64,000 nucleotides of DNA. Source: an uncultured Paracoccaceae bacterium. GTDB lineage: Bacteria; Pseudomonadota; Alphaproteobacteria; Rhodobacterales; Rhodobacteraceae. Within the stretch, counting starts at the first letter, position 1. Each line of letters starts with the position of its first letter. The stretch is taken from the NCBI GenBank assembly GCA_947496535.1, contig CANMDE010000002.1, positions 186,001-250,000 on the forward strand, given 5' to 3'. Under the pieces are notes generated by a model that did not search any database, had not been told where the DNA came from, and worked only from the letters and a program-made list of their open reading frames with translations. Below are positions 1-8,758 of this stretch, piece after piece. Made by a program: the position numbers and the translations under genes.

Positions 1-291
1 GGCGACCACTTCGATCAGGGTCAGCCGTTCATAAGCGATTTTGCGTTTTTCGCGCATCAATGGCGTCCCCAGCACCGATTTCAGCGCCCGCATGAACCGC
101 CCCTCGCGCCCGTCGATCAAAGCGGCGTTGGCCTCTGAGCCATAGGTCGTCACCTTGCGGTCATAATCAAAGAACACCGAGGTCGGAAGCGTCCGCTGCC
201 CCTGCTCTACCGATATCAAATGCGGACGGTTCCCGATCATCACGCCCGCCGCTGTGTTAGAGGTTCCAAAGTCGATACCAAGCGCCGCCAT
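1..291 (-). CDS. Hsp70-family protein (YegD-like), 5' part only
   Basis: The minus strand opens at 291 with MAALGIDFGTSNTAAGVMIG, the phosphate-1 motif of the Hsp70/actin-fold ATPases (DFGTSN), and remains open for 97 codons to the window edge. The continuation (TLPTSVFFDYDRK, then GREGRFMRALKSVLGTP) fits the YegD branch of Hsp70-like proteins, which lack the usual substrate-binding half of DnaK and whose role is poorly known. A GGAGG ribosome binding site sits 5-6 bases before the ATG. It is divergent from the metallophosphoesterase, so both promoters must lie in the 292-420 gap. The C-terminal part is outside the window, so the total length is unknown. Confidence 0.8.
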   Translation of the reverse strand, partial: MAALGIDFGTSNTAAGVMIGNRPHLISVEQGQRTLPTSVFFDYDRKVTTYGSEANAALIDGREGRFMRALKSVLGTPLMREKRKIAYERLTLIEVVA

Positions 292-362
292 ATCCACCTC
301 CATTTCATCAAGGAAAGACGCGCTGGATATGAAAAACCTGTGGGCGGTGCAAGCCCCACAAA

Positions 363-381
363 TCCCGGGCTTGATCCGGGA
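363..381. repeat. Short REP-like palindrome
   Basis: TCCCGG and CCGGGA arms separated by seven bases lie in the divergent intergenic gap. Palindromes of this form (CCCGGGCTTGA-type) recur in alphaproteobacterial intergenic DNA. Here it lies about 40 bases before the metallophosphoesterase start, so it could also form a hairpin in the leader. Only one copy was noticed in this window. Confidence 0.35.
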
Positions 382-420
382 CGTCATCCCCACGAAGCTG
401 CGGGTAAACAGGAGCACCCC

Positions 421-1209
421 ATGACCAAAATCATCTGGATGTCAGATCCGCATTTTCAGAACAAAGGAACAATCGGTGGGCTGAACCCACGCACCCGGCT
501 GGCCGCAGCCATCGATCATGCGAACACGCACCATGACGATGCCGATCTAGCGATTATCTCCGGTGATCTGGTAGGCGATGACATCGAAGGCGACTACAGC
601 GCCATGGCCACCTATCTCGCCAAATCATCGGTGCCGATGCATGCCATGGTCGGCAACAACGATGACCGGCACGGGTTCAACCAGCATCTGACGTTGCCAG
701 ATGATGCTATGCCTGACTTCATCCAATATGCCATCGACACGCCCGAAGGCGCGATGATCTGCCTAGACACCCATCAGGCCGGCTCTTCCGCAGGCCAATT
801 CTGCACCGCGCGTCAGGAATGGCTTAGCGAAAGGCTGAGCCGCGATCCAAAGCAACCCGCCTATATCTTCATGCACCACCCACCCATGGCGCTGGGCCTA
901 CCACCACAAGACAAGATCATGCTGGAAGACGGCGACGCTTTCCTCGACCTCATCAGCCAGCACAACAATGTCAAACATCTCTTCATGGGCCACGTGCATC
1001 GCCCGACCTGCGGAAGCATCCGAGGTATCCCATTTGCGACGATTGGCGCCTTGTCATTTCAGGCCCCCGCACCCCGACCGGAATGGGATTGGGACAGCTT
1101 CGTACCAGCACATGAAGCCCCACACTACGGCGTCCTGCACATCAGCGGCGGGAACGTGACCCTGCAGTACACCCAGTTCTGCACCTACGAGACTGGCATC
1201 GAAGGCTAA
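421..1209 (+). CDS. Metallophosphoesterase, class III phosphodiesterase (CpdA/GpdQ-like)
   Basis: This 262-residue calcineurin-like phosphoesterase shows the dinuclear metal motifs in order: D9-x-H11, G48-D49, GNND at 78-81, HH at 152-153 and GHVH at 190-193. Such enzymes hydrolyse cyclic nucleotides or glycerophosphodiesters; the substrate cannot be read from sequence. The usual GNH(D/E) motif is GNND, so the histidine that normally assists catalysis is an Asn, as in some subfamilies. The start at 421 was chosen because an AGGAG box precedes it and MTKIIWMSDPHF is the expected N-terminus; the frame is open further upstream but that sequence looks noncoding. No signal peptide is seen, so it is probably cytoplasmic. 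Confidence 0.85.
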   Translation: MTKIIWMSDPHFQNKGTIGGLNPRTRLAAAIDHANTHHDDADLAIISGDLVGDDIEGDYSAMATYLAKSSVPMHAMVGNNDDRHGFNQHLTLPDDAMPDFIQYAIDTPEGAMICLDTHQAGSSAGQFCTARQEWLSERLSRDPKQPAYIFMHHPPMALGLPPQDKIMLEDGDAFLDLISQHNNVKHLFMGHVHRPTCGSIRGIPFATIGALSFQAPAPRPEWDWDSFVPAHEAPHYGVLHISGGNVTLQYTQFCTYETGIEG

Positions 1210-1248
1210 CACCTTTTCATCCGCTAGTTGCGCGGCTACCAATCCGCA

Positions 1249-1773
1249 ATGAAGCGCGTCATGATCACAGGTGGGCCGGGCTCCGGCAAAAGCACACTCG
1301 CGCGGATCATGGGTGAACGAACCGGGCTGCCTGTCTTTCATATGGACCACATTCACTGGAAACCGGGCTGGATAGAGCGCACACAGGCAGAGAAACTGCC
1401 ACTGATCCGCGATGTTCATGCGCGTGACCAATGGATTTTTGAGGGCGGCAATTCAAGCACCTTTGCCGAAAGAGCGGCGCGGGCCGATACGATGGTCTGG
1501 TTGGACTTGCCGGTTGCATTGCGATTGCGGCGTGTAATCTGGCGAACAATCCGTGACAACGGCAAAACACGGCCCGATATGGCCCCTGACTGCGCTGAAG
1601 GTTTCCATCACCAGACCTTGCCATTCTGGCGCTTCATCTGGCGCACAAGGCATACATCACGGCTCAAATCGGTAGCCATAGCAGAGAACACACCGCACCT
1701 GACCGTCCACCATCTGCGATCCCGTTCCGAGGTCGCGGCCTTCATTTCAAATCTGCCAGAAAAACAACGATGA
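1249..1773 (+). CDS. P-loop kinase-like protein (FlaR/adenylate kinase-like), copy 1
   Basis: This 174-residue protein starts with a Walker A motif, GGPGSGKSTLA, and resembles the 'DNA topology modulation protein FlaR' or adenylate-kinase-like nucleotide kinases. Conserved pieces include FHMDHIHWKPGW, an acidic VWLDLP strand and paired-arginine LRRVIWRT. The real substrate of the family is unknown. Its ATGA stop/start junction overlaps the next gene, which is a clear paralogue, so the two are translationally coupled. The ATG at 1249 was chosen because the homology with copy 2 begins exactly there. Confidence 0.75.
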   Translation: MKRVMITGGPGSGKSTLARIMGERTGLPVFHMDHIHWKPGWIERTQAEKLPLIRDVHARDQWIFEGGNSSTFAERAARADTMVWLDLPVALRLRRVIWRTIRDNGKTRPDMAPDCAEGFHHQTLPFWRFIWRTRHTSRLKSVAIAENTPHLTVHHLRSRSEVAAFISNLPEKQR

Positions 1774-2288
1774 AACGCGTCATGATCACAGGTGGACCCG
1801 GCTCCGGCAAAAGCACACTCGCGCGGATCATGGGCGAACATACGGAACTGCCCGTTTATCATATGGATCATATCCACTGGAAACCGGGCTGGGTCCAGCG
1901 CGAGACAGACGAACGTCTCAAGATGGTTGGTGATATTGAGGCGCAAGACAGATGGATCTTCGAAGGCGGCTTTTCAAAAACCTACGAAAATAGAGCGCGG
2001 CGCGCCGACACGCCCATCTGGCTCGATCTACCCGTCATGTTGCGACTTTGGCGGGTTATAAGGCGAACTTTCCAAACCTATGGCCAAACCCGCCCGGATC
2101 TGACACCGGGCTGTGTTGAAGCTTTTGACAGCCACACCTTGGAGTTCTGGCACTACGTCTGGCGGACACGAAGAACGACACGGGAGCGTGTGATAAAGGT
2201 AATCGACGTCAACCCCAATCAGACGCTGCACCACCTGCAATCCCGCTCGCAGGTCGCGGCCTTTATTGCTAACCTGCCCGCAAAATAG
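1770..2288 (+). CDS. P-loop kinase-like protein (FlaR/adenylate kinase-like), copy 2
   Basis: This 172-residue paralogue of the preceding gene starts inside its stop codon (4-base overlap). The first ~70 coding bases of the two genes are almost identical, including the Walker A region, while the rest has diverged markedly. That pattern fits a tandem duplication with later conversion or strong constraint at the 5' end. It keeps YHMDHIHWKPGW, the IWLDLP strand and a C-terminal HHLQSRSQVAAFIANLP that matches copy 1. It is followed 9 bases later by pncA and is probably co-transcribed with it. Confidence 0.75.
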   Translation: MKRVMITGGPGSGKSTLARIMGEHTELPVYHMDHIHWKPGWVQRETDERLKMVGDIEAQDRWIFEGGFSKTYENRARRADTPIWLDLPVMLRLWRVIRRTFQTYGQTRPDLTPGCVEAFDSHTLEFWHYVWRTRRTTRERVIKVIDVNPNQTLHHLQSRSQVAAFIANLPAK

Positions 2289-2297
2289 GAGCCCGCA

Positions 2298-2891
2298 ATG
2301 ACCCACGCCCTTCTTGTCATCGACGTCCAGAACGATTTCTGCCCCGGCGGCGCGCTGGCCGTGGCGGGCGGGGATGACATCGTCCAGGGGATCAACACAG
2401 CCATGAACGACCACAGCGCCGTGATCCTGACGCAAGACTGGCACCCCGCCGGGCATTCCTCTTTCGCGTCCAGTCACAACGCCGAACCGATGAGCATGAC
2501 CGAAATGCCCTACGGCCCCCAGGTTCTCTGGCCCGACCATTGCATTCAGGGCAGCAAAGGCGCGGCATTCCACCCCGACCTGAACACCGACCGGGCGGAC
2601 CTGATCATCCGCAAAGGGTACAACCCCGCCATCGACAGCTATTCGGCGTTCTTCGAAAACGACCACAAAACGCCCACCGGCCTCGAAGGGTACCTGCGGA
2701 CACGCGGGATCGACACACTGACCCTCGTCGGCCTCGCCACCGATTTCTGCGTCAACTACTCTGCGGTGGATGCGGCCAAACTGGGGTTCACCGTCAAGGT
2801 CGAAACCAACCTGTGCCGGGCGATCGACTTTGACGGATCACTCGCGGCAGCCAATAGCGCCATGACCGACGCCGGGGTCACACTGGCCTGA
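2298..2891 (+). CDS. pncA: Nicotinamidase/pyrazinamidase PncA
   Basis: PncA deamidates nicotinamide to nicotinate in NAD salvage. The 197-residue length is typical of the isochorismatase-fold family. The catalytic triad is visible: D9 in VIDVQNDF, K106 in IIRKGYNP and C151 in ATDFCVNYSAVDA. Metal ligands are expected at D47 and H49 (QDWHPAGHSSFASSH) and at H81. A good ribosome binding site (AGGAG) precedes the ATG. The neighbour pncB uses the nicotinate product, so the pair forms a two-step salvage unit. Confidence 0.95.
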   Translation: MTHALLVIDVQNDFCPGGALAVAGGDDIVQGINTAMNDHSAVILTQDWHPAGHSSFASSHNAEPMSMTEMPYGPQVLWPDHCIQGSKGAAFHPDLNTDRADLIIRKGYNPAIDSYSAFFENDHKTPTGLEGYLRTRGIDTLTLVGLATDFCVNYSAVDAAKLGFTVKVETNLCRAIDFDGSLAAANSAMTDAGVTLA

Positions 2892-2954
2892 GACCCCATT
2901 GCCATCCTGCGGCTTGCTTGGTCTAACACCTGCCAAGCCACGGGGAACATAGTT

Positions 2955-4247
2955 ATGGTCGACATCGCCACACGAGTCTGGAACCACAAATGGAAGATCG
3001 ATCCGATTGTACGGTCGCTGATCGATACGGATTTCTACAAACTGCTGATGTGTCAGTCGATCTTTCGAAACAAGCCGGACACGCAGGTCACATTCTCGCT
3101 CATCAACCGGACCAAATCGATCCGGCTCGCCGATCTGGTCGACGAAGGCGAGCTGCGCGAACAGCTTGACCACATCCGGTCGCTATCACTGACCCGCGGG
3201 GAAAGCACATGGCTGCGCGGGAACACGTTCTACGGCAAACGGCAGATGTTCACGCCCGCCTTCATGGAGTGGTTCGAGAACCTGAAACTCCCCCCCTACC
3301 ACCTCGAAAAGCGCGACGGGCAATATGAACTCACCTTCGAAGGCACCTGGCCCGAAGTCATGCTCTGGGAAATCCCCGCGCTTGCGGTCCTGATGGAGCT
3401 ACGCGGCCGCGCGGTTCTCAAGGACATGGGCAAGTTCGAGCTTCAGGTGCTCTACGCCCGCGCCATGACCAAACTGTGGGAGAAGGTCGAAAAGCTCCGG
3501 CCCATCGACAATCTGCGCCTCGCCGATTTCGGAACCCGACGGCGGCACAGCTACCTCTGGCAGGACTGGTGTGTGCAGGCGATGATGGAGGGGCTGGGGC
3601 GCAACTTCACCGGCACGTCCAACTGCCGCATCGCCATGATGCGAGAGATCGAGGCAATCGGCACCAACGCCCACGAACTGCCCATGGTCTACGCAGCCTT
3701 GGCGGAAACCGACGACGCCCTGCGGCAATCCCCCTACGACGTGCTGGCCGACTGGCACGAGGAACACGACGGCAACCTGCGGATCATCCTGCCCGACACC
3801 TACGGAACGAAAGGGTTCCTCGAAGGGGCACCCGACTGGCTGGCCGGCTGGACCGGGATCAGGGTCGACAGCGGAGACCCGGCAACCGGGGCGGAAACCG
3901 CCATCAACTGGTGGAAATCACGAGGAGAAGACCCGCGCGAGAAGCTGGTGATCTTCTCCGACGGGCTGGACGTGGATAAGATAATCGAACTGCAAGCGCA
4001 ATTTGCGGGACGATGCCGGGTGTCCTTCGGCTGGGGAACAATGCTGACCAACGATTTCAAAGGGTTGGTGGAAAACGAGGCCCTCGCGCCGTTCTCATTG
4101 GTGTGCAAAGCAGTGGCGGCCAACGGACGGCCCACGGTGAAGCTGAGCGACAACCCGAACAAGGCCATGGGACCGGAAGGGGAGATTGCACGGTACAAGC
4201 GGGTGTTTGGGGTTGGTGAGCAAGAGCGGGTGGAAGTTGTGGTTTAG
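2955..4247 (+). CDS. pncB: Nicotinate phosphoribosyltransferase PncB
   Basis: This 430-residue enzyme joins nicotinate and PRPP to give nicotinate mononucleotide, the committed step of the Preiss-Handler route. It has the family N-terminus ([11 protein letters not shown]), GTRRRHSY near residue 193, NFTGTSN near 217 and GTNAHE, in which H240 corresponds to the histidine that becomes phosphorylated in enterobacterial PncB. The C-terminal half carries the phosphate-binding VDSGDP and FSDGLD segments. It follows pncA by 63 bases. Its stop overlaps by a few bases with the stop of the convergent DGQHR gene, so foreign DNA appears to begin exactly at its 3' end. Confidence 0.95.
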   Translation: MVDIATRVWNHKWKIDPIVRSLIDTDFYKLLMCQSIFRNKPDTQVTFSLINRTKSIRLADLVDEGELREQLDHIRSLSLTRGESTWLRGNTFYGKRQMFTPAFMEWFENLKLPPYHLEKRDGQYELTFEGTWPEVMLWEIPALAVLMELRGRAVLKDMGKFELQVLYARAMTKLWEKVEKLRPIDNLRLADFGTRRRHSYLWQDWCVQAMMEGLGRNFTGTSNCRIAMMREIEAIGTNAHELPMVYAALAETDDALRQSPYDVLADWHEEHDGNLRIILPDTYGTKGFLEGAPDWLAGWTGIRVDSGDPATGAETAINWWKSRGEDPREKLVIFSDGLDVDKIIELQAQFAGRCRVSFGWGTMLTNDFKGLVENEALAPFSLVCKAVAANGRPTVKLSDNPNKAMGPEGEIARYKRVFGVGEQERVEVVV

Positions 4248-5458
4248 GAGCGCTCGAACAACTCCTCGGCTTCGAGCTTACCACTTAGAACTTTGTAAAA
4301 CATAGACTCTCCAGAGCCGCCCGGGACAAAAACGCGAGTGCTTAGGTCTTTATCGTTGAGGTTTAGATGATCAAGGAGCCCTGCGTATTCCTCTGGCTGC
4401 AAGATTTCCTTGCCGTTCTTCCGAGAAAGCTCAGGATAGCTGTCACGTAGATAACGCATGAACGCCCTAAAGGCGTTTGTTTTGGGCAGAAAGCCACTAT
4501 TTCGCGATGTGTCGGCCCATGCTGCGGGCCACTTGTCTCGGACAGCAACGAAAAAATTAATAATATTTTCGGCAATATCTAGATCTCTTCCATCAAGAAA
4601 GAGATTCCTGAATGGAGTCGCAACTAGATCCTTTTCATCGACTGCACGTTTAGGTTTCTTGCCGTCCAGAAGTAGATTCCTGTCTTCAAATGGTCTCTTT
4701 GAAATGAACCGTACGAGTGCCTCAACAAATGCAGCCTGAGTTATCGTTTCTGAGGTACGACCAGGAGTTATTACTCCTAAACGCTTAATGCGCTCATGAA
4801 GCGGACTATTTTCGATTTCATCTAATGCTACGGCAACATTGTGGCAGGTTTTAAATGGACTACGTGTTGTCGCCAATTCCTCTAAATCATACGCTAGGCT
4901 TCTGTTAACCTTTGTTTGGGCGAGATTCACTTTGGCAAATATGTGCGCCTGCACTGAAATGTCAGCACCAATGAAAAGCGAGACATTCATTTCGAAGTTT
5001 CCATCCAAGTCGATCTCTGACCTGTAGTTGCCGTCCTTATCAAGGAAACCGGCAAGTCGATGTTGCCCATCAAGGATTTTCGCAATCTTTTCTAGCGGGA
5101 TACTTTCATCGTCATCATTCTCTTCGTCGGCAGTGTACGAATGCAATGCCAGTTTGGAAGCTTTCTCATCAAATGAGGCACACCTTTCGTCTACTGCTAA
5201 AATGATACCAGTTGGAAAATACGGATCTGGAGAATCAATGTACTCACGAATTTGCTGGACTCTCTTTGGATCAATTGGCCGCTGAATTCCCAGATATCTC
5301 TCAATGTCACGTTCCTCCTTAGCAAGTCGCCGCACATCGCTATAGGATATGTCGACGAGTGTCTTTGCCGGAAGGGAGCAAACATAGAATGTTCCGCCCT
5401 TCTGTTCAACTTCTAAGACGTCGAATGGCTCAATGTATTTTTCGCTATTGCTTTCCAT
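4244..5458 (-). CDS. DGQHR-domain protein (DndB-like)
   Basis: This 404-residue protein carries [12 protein letters not shown] near residue 130, the signature of the DGQHR family that includes DndB, the regulator of DNA phosphorothioation, and DpdB of 7-deazaguanine DNA modification. Other matching features are a ParB-like front end ([19 protein letters not shown]) and [15 protein letters not shown] after the motif. No dndCDE, dndFGH or dpd genes are in the window, so it is an orphan member and modification cannot be claimed. The coding DNA is distinctly more AT-rich than pncB or the epimerase gene, which suggests horizontal transfer. It overlaps the upstream membrane-protein gene by 14 bases. 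Confidence 0.8.
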   Translation of the reverse strand: MESNSEKYIEPFDVLEVEQKGGTFYVCSLPAKTLVDISYSDVRRLAKEERDIERYLGIQRPIDPKRVQQIREYIDSPDPYFPTGIILAVDERCASFDEKASKLALHSYTADEENDDDESIPLEKIAKILDGQHRLAGFLDKDGNYRSEIDLDGNFEMNVSLFIGADISVQAHIFAKVNLAQTKVNRSLAYDLEELATTRSPFKTCHNVAVALDEIENSPLHERIKRLGVITPGRTSETITQAAFVEALVRFISKRPFEDRNLLLDGKKPKRAVDEKDLVATPFRNLFLDGRDLDIAENIINFFVAVRDKWPAAWADTSRNSGFLPKTNAFRAFMRYLRDSYPELSRKNGKEILQPEEYAGLLDHLNLNDKDLSTRVFVPGGSGESMFYKVLSGKLEAEELFERS

Positions 5459-6092
5459 TGGAACCTCTCATTCGTTCTGTGAGGCCTGCAGTGAAAGAGC
5501 TCTGCTGGTCTCTTTCAATGGTCTCAAAATCTCCGTCTGGTCCTCGGTCCCAAAGCAGCGTGCAGTACCACGTCAGCAATGATAAGCAGTACAGATATAT
5601 ACCCTTTCCATCCAAAAAACTCCAAATATATGATCTACTCTGCGGAGATGCTTGCAATTGATGTGAGACGAAATTGACAATTGTAAGCAGCATTATGAAC
5701 AATGACGTGTAAAAGACCCATTGCATGCGGCCAGCTTGAGTTTTGAATGCCCGAAGTTTCAACTGCGGGTCGTCATTTAGAATTTTACTAACGATATCAA
5801 CTACTATGAGAAAGGTCGGTGCAAGAAAAGACGCGGCATAAACATATGCCTCGCTGGCTGACAAGAACGTCATAAGTTCGCCAGCATAGGACCCCGCCGA
5901 TGTTTGTCCGGTATTATCGCGAAAAGCAGCAGCAATGAATATTGGCGACGTTGTAACAAACCAGACTATCAAACCTCGCGTAAAAGCTTGTCGGTGACTG
6001 CCCCACGAATGCGAAAAAAGATATATAAACGCCGGTATGGAAAGAACTAAAATTATTATGGCGTTACCTCGAAACGGGATTTTCCGCGGTAA
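5445..6092 (-). CDS. Putative membrane protein, 5' end probably frameshifted
   Basis: The frame encodes at least four hydrophobic segments, for example VYAASFLAPTFLIVVDIV and VFYTSLFIMLLTIVNFV, and a charged C-terminal tail. I do not recognise the family. A TTG at 5972 would be the longest conventional start, but the frame stays open to 6092 and the extra codons encode another convincing membrane segment (NAIIILVLSIPAFIYLFS) with no usable start. In the +1 frame an ATG at 6096 (MITAENPVSR) runs straight into this segment if one base is removed near 6066. The gene is therefore probably frameshifted or carries a sequence error. It is AT-rich and overlaps the DGQHR gene, suggesting they arrived together. 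Confidence 0.55.
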   Translation of the reverse strand, partial: LPRKIPFRGNAIIILVLSIPAFIYLFSHSWGSHRQAFTRGLIVWFVTTSPIFIAAAFRDNTGQTSAGSYAGELMTFLSASEAYVYAASFLAPTFLIVVDIVSKILNDDPQLKLRAFKTQAGRMQWVFYTSLFIMLLTIVNFVSHQLQASPQSRSYIWSFLDGKGIYLYCLSLLTWYCTLLWDRGPDGDFETIERDQQSSFTAGLTERMRGSNGKQ

Positions 6093-6266
6093 TCATCGCA
6101 TGAATCGTGCTATGGTTGCAACCAGACTTTCGACTTACCCATCTTTTTTCCACCAAGCATAGTGCATCCATCCACCCAGCGCCCCTCACTAACGCGGTGC
6201 GCGGAAATCGCACACACTACGGTCTGACAAAACACCCTTAGGGATTAACCGATCCCCGCAGCGCCT

Positions 6267-6380
6267 TCACCTCCCCACGCGCTTTCTTCCCCGCGAGCCA
6301 CCGTTGACCGACCCATAAGTCGGTTTCGCCACCACCCGCCGCTTGGGCCGCTCGCTGGATTTCCGGATCAGTTCTATCAC
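6267..6380 (-). CDS. Possible 37-residue basic ORF
   Basis: A GTG at 6380 is preceded at the right distance by AGGAGG and opens a 37-codon frame rich in Arg and Lys (RKSSERPKRRVVAKP). A different frame over the same DNA also stays open to 6239 and encodes a plausible tail (DLWVGQRWLAGKKARGEVKA), so the stretch may instead be the remnant of a longer gene with a frameshift. It lies between the AT-rich insert and tRNA-Leu. Support is only the ribosome binding site and the open frame. Confidence 0.2.
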   Translation of the reverse strand: MIELIRKSSERPKRRVVAKPTYGSVNGGSRGRKRVGR

Positions 6381-6421
6381 CACACCTCCTAAAAGACGGT
6401 TAAAAAGCTGCGCGCCCGTGC

Positions 6422-6459
6422 CCGACGTTTTGCCGACGCAAGGCCGACACGTTTCGGCA
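6422..6459 (-). repeat. GTCGG array A, 11-bp pitch
   Basis: On the minus strand GTCGG occurs at plus coordinates 6422-6426, 6433-6437 and 6444-6448, with a degenerate fourth unit at about 6455; each is exactly 11 bp from the next. The 21 bases at 6419-6439 are the exact reverse complement of 46912-46932. It sits between tRNA-Leu and the small basic ORF, outside any convincing gene. Confidence 0.6.
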
Positions 6460-6516
6460 CGGCATTAACCCTGCCAAAGCAACCTGTCGTTTTCGGATAT
6501 CTGATGGGTGTCGACT

Positions 6517-6603
6517 TGGTGCCCAGGAGAGGACTCGAACCTCCACGTCCATACAGACACCAGCACCTGAAGCTGGCGCGTCTACCAATTCCGCCACCTG
6601 GGC
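6517..6603 (-). tRNA. tRNA-Leu (CAG anticodon)
   Basis: The minus strand folds as a class II tRNA of 87 bases including an encoded CCA. The acceptor stem GCCCAGG pairs with CCTGGGC, the D arm contains AATTGGTAGACGC, the anticodon stem-loop CCAGC-TTCAGGT-GCTGG gives anticodon CAG, a long variable arm follows, and the T arm has GGTTCGAGTCC. It decodes CUG. The neighbouring AT-rich block (4.2-6.2 kb) makes it a candidate integration site, although I found no duplicated tRNA 3' end flanking that block. Confidence 0.95.
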
Positions 6604-6759
6604 AGGTGTCGTAGGCGCGGGATTTACTGGGGGTTTGGTGCACTGTCAATCGGATTCGCTGCGAAAAATGCGGTCTATTTGACCGGAACCGCACTTGCGC
6701 CTTGTCTGACCCCGGACGCCCGGATAAATGGGGGCAACCCTATCGCGAGGCTTATTGTC

Positions 6760-7740
6760 ATGTCCCAGCTTGTTACGATCTTCGGCGGCTCAGGCTTCGT
6801 CGGCCGCTACATCGCCCGCCGCGTGGCCAAAGAAGGCTGGCGCGTCCGTGTTGCCGTTCGCAACGTGAACGAAGCCATGTTCGTCCGCCCCTACGGCGTT
6901 GTGGGACAGGTCGAACCGGTGTTCTGCAACATCCGTGACGATGCCTCGGTCGCGGCGGCGACGGACGGTGCCGAAGTGGTCGTGAACTGCGTCGGTGTCC
7001 TGGACGAAGTGGGCAAAAACACATTCGATGCCGTGCAGGCCGAAGGGGCCGAACGGATTGCGCGCATCGCCAAGGAATTGGGCGTGGCGCGGATGGTTCA
7101 TATCTCGGCCATTGGTGCGGATGCTGAAGCCGCGAGCGAATACTCCAAGACCAAAGCCGCTGGTGAAGCGGGCGTATTGGAGCATATGCCGGATGCCGTC
7201 ATCCTGCGCCCCTCAATCGTCTTTGGGCCGGAGGATGAGTTCTTCAACCGCTTCGCCGGGATGAGCCGGCTTGGCCCGGTTTTGCCAGTGGTTGGTGCAG
7301 AGACTCGGTTCCAGCCTGTTTATGTAGATGACGTGGCCGCAGCCGCTGTGAAAGGTGTTCTGGGTGAAGCCAAGGGCGGTGTATATGAGCTGGGCGGACC
7401 GGATGTGCATAGTTTCCGTGAGTTGATGCAACAGATGCTTGGTATCATCCGCCGCCGCAAAATCATCATGAACATTCCATTCTGGGTGGCCCGGATGATG
7501 GCTTCCGTCTTTGGTGTGATACGCGCCATTTCGTTGGGGATCGTGAAGGGGCCGGTTACAAAGGATCAGGTACTTAATCTTGCCAACGATAATGTTGTTG
7601 CTGCGGGTGCCAAAGGCTTTGATGATCTGGGCATTCAGCCCACCGCGATGGAAGCGATCTTGCCGGACTATCTGTGGCGTTTCCGCCCCTCCGGCCAGTA
7701 TGACGCGATCAAGGAATCGGCAGGCAACCTTAAAGCCTAA
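6760..7740 (+). CDS. NAD(P)-binding epimerase-like protein, complex I NDUFA9 family
   Basis: This 326-residue atypical short-chain dehydrogenase has the nucleotide-binding GGSGFVGRYIARR at residues 9-21 and RPSIVFGPEDEFFNRFA in the middle. These are characteristic of bacterial relatives of the mitochondrial complex I subunit NDUFA9; the bacterial role is not settled. The start at 6760 gives the expected MSQLVTIFGGSGF; the frame is open further upstream but without homology. Its last 4 bases overlap the convergent uppP gene. Confidence 0.85.
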   Translation: MSQLVTIFGGSGFVGRYIARRVAKEGWRVRVAVRNVNEAMFVRPYGVVGQVEPVFCNIRDDASVAAATDGAEVVVNCVGVLDEVGKNTFDAVQAEGAERIARIAKELGVARMVHISAIGADAEAASEYSKTKAAGEAGVLEHMPDAVILRPSIVFGPEDEFFNRFAGMSRLGPVLPVVGAETRFQPVYVDDVAAAAVKGVLGEAKGGVYELGGPDVHSFRELMQQMLGIIRRRKIIMNIPFWVARMMASVFGVIRAISLGIVKGPVTKDQVLNLANDNVVAAGAKGFDDLGIQPTAMEAILPDYLWRFRPSGQYDAIKESAGNLKA

Positions 7741-8540
7741 GTGTAGGCTATCCAAAGTAGCACGAGTCCAAGCGCGATCCGGTAGATCACGTAGGGTGTG
7801 TAGCTGACGTCCCGCAGCAGCCGCATCATCAATGTCAGCGCCAGCAGAGCGGCGGCGAAGGACATGGCCACTACAATCGCGATGTCACGCAGGTCTGACG
7901 CTTCTGCAGCGCCAATGACGTCGACACTCAATAAAGCACCCGAAGCGATGATTGTCGGGATCGACATCAGCATGGAAAGCCGCGCAGCATCTGTCCGGGT
8001 ATAGCCCAACATCCGGCCTGCCGTAATGGTGATCCCGGATCGCGAGGTGCCAGGGATCAGCGCGATTGCCTGCCATAGCCCCATGTTGAACGCATCTTTT
8101 AAGGTCCAGTTTTCGGTCGTCTTTTCTATGGGCCCCTTTTGGTCGGCCCAATAAAGGACAACACCAAAGATCAACATGGTCCAGCCAATAACGGCGATGC
8201 CGCGCATCGCTTCGGAAAGGCCCGTCACTTTCAGGAACAGCCCGAAAAGGATCACCGGAATCGTGGCGATCAGTAAGCAGAGAGCCAAGAAAGCGCCCTG
8301 GGTGTCGATCTTGCCACGCAGCAGTCGAAGGGTGCCCAAAAGGGCCAGCCGCACGTCAGGCCAGAAATACAGGACAACCGCCGCCAAAGTGCCGATATGT
8401 GCAGCGACATCGATGATCTGCCCCTGATCGTCCAGCCCCGTCAAAGACGGCAACAGGATAAGGTGCCCTGATGACGATATGGGCAGAAATTCCGTGATCC
8501 CCTGAATCAAGGCAACCAGGAGCAAATTAAAAGTGGTCAT
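7737..8540 (-). CDS. uppP: Undecaprenyl-diphosphate phosphatase UppP (BacA)
   Basis: This 267-residue integral membrane enzyme removes a phosphate from undecaprenyl pyrophosphate to recycle the lipid carrier of peptidoglycan synthesis and can confer bacitracin resistance. The two signature motifs are present: QGITEFLPISSSGHLIL near the N-terminus, with the catalytic Glu and Ser, and PGTSRSGITI in the second half. About seven hydrophobic segments cover the rest. It is convergent with, and overlaps by 4 bases, the NDUFA9-like gene. Confidence 0.95.
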   Translation of the reverse strand: MTTFNLLLVALIQGITEFLPISSSGHLILLPSLTGLDDQGQIIDVAAHIGTLAAVVLYFWPDVRLALLGTLRLLRGKIDTQGAFLALCLLIATIPVILFGLFLKVTGLSEAMRGIAVIGWTMLIFGVVLYWADQKGPIEKTTENWTLKDAFNMGLWQAIALIPGTSRSGITITAGRMLGYTRTDAARLSMLMSIPTIIASGALLSVDVIGAAEASDLRDIAIVVAMSFAAALLALTLMMRLLRDVSYTPYVIYRIALGLVLLWIAYT

Positions 8541-8620
8541 GAAATCTGTTTCCGTGATTCGTTATGGCCAACGTAACCCTTTCAAAATCAGGGGGAAGAG
8601 ATGATATAGGCATCAAATCG

Positions 8621-8685
8621 GACCTATTTTTGTAAAAATTTCCCTTCAGCACCAAAACTAATATTGAAAAATCCCATAATAGGTC
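8621..8685. promoter_or_regulatory. Inverted 8-mers in the uppP/gltD divergent gap
   Basis: GACCTATT at 8621-8628 is matched by its exact reverse complement AATAGGTC at 8678-8685 in a 218-base AT-rich gap between divergent uppP and gltD. The arms are too far apart for a terminator and may be two regulator half-sites. No factor is assigned. Confidence 0.2.
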
Positions 8686-8758
8686 AGCCATTATGCCTTT
8701 TCATTTGCTAATCTCCACTTTAAAAGGCCCACTCGCTCAGACTATGGGAGGTTAAGGT

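Noticed and set aside
2028..2666. 212-codon minus-strand frame over the second kinase gene and pncA
   Set aside because: Antisense to two well supported genes, no ribosome binding site and no domain.
4244..6092. Complete DNA phosphorothioation or deazaguanine modification system
   Set aside because: Only a DndB/DpdB-like protein is present; the sulphur-transfer, helicase and restriction partners are absent.
6517..6603. attL/attR pair around the AT-rich insert
   Set aside because: I looked for a copy of the tRNA-Leu 3' end near the pncB stop and within the insert and found none; there is also no integrase gene.
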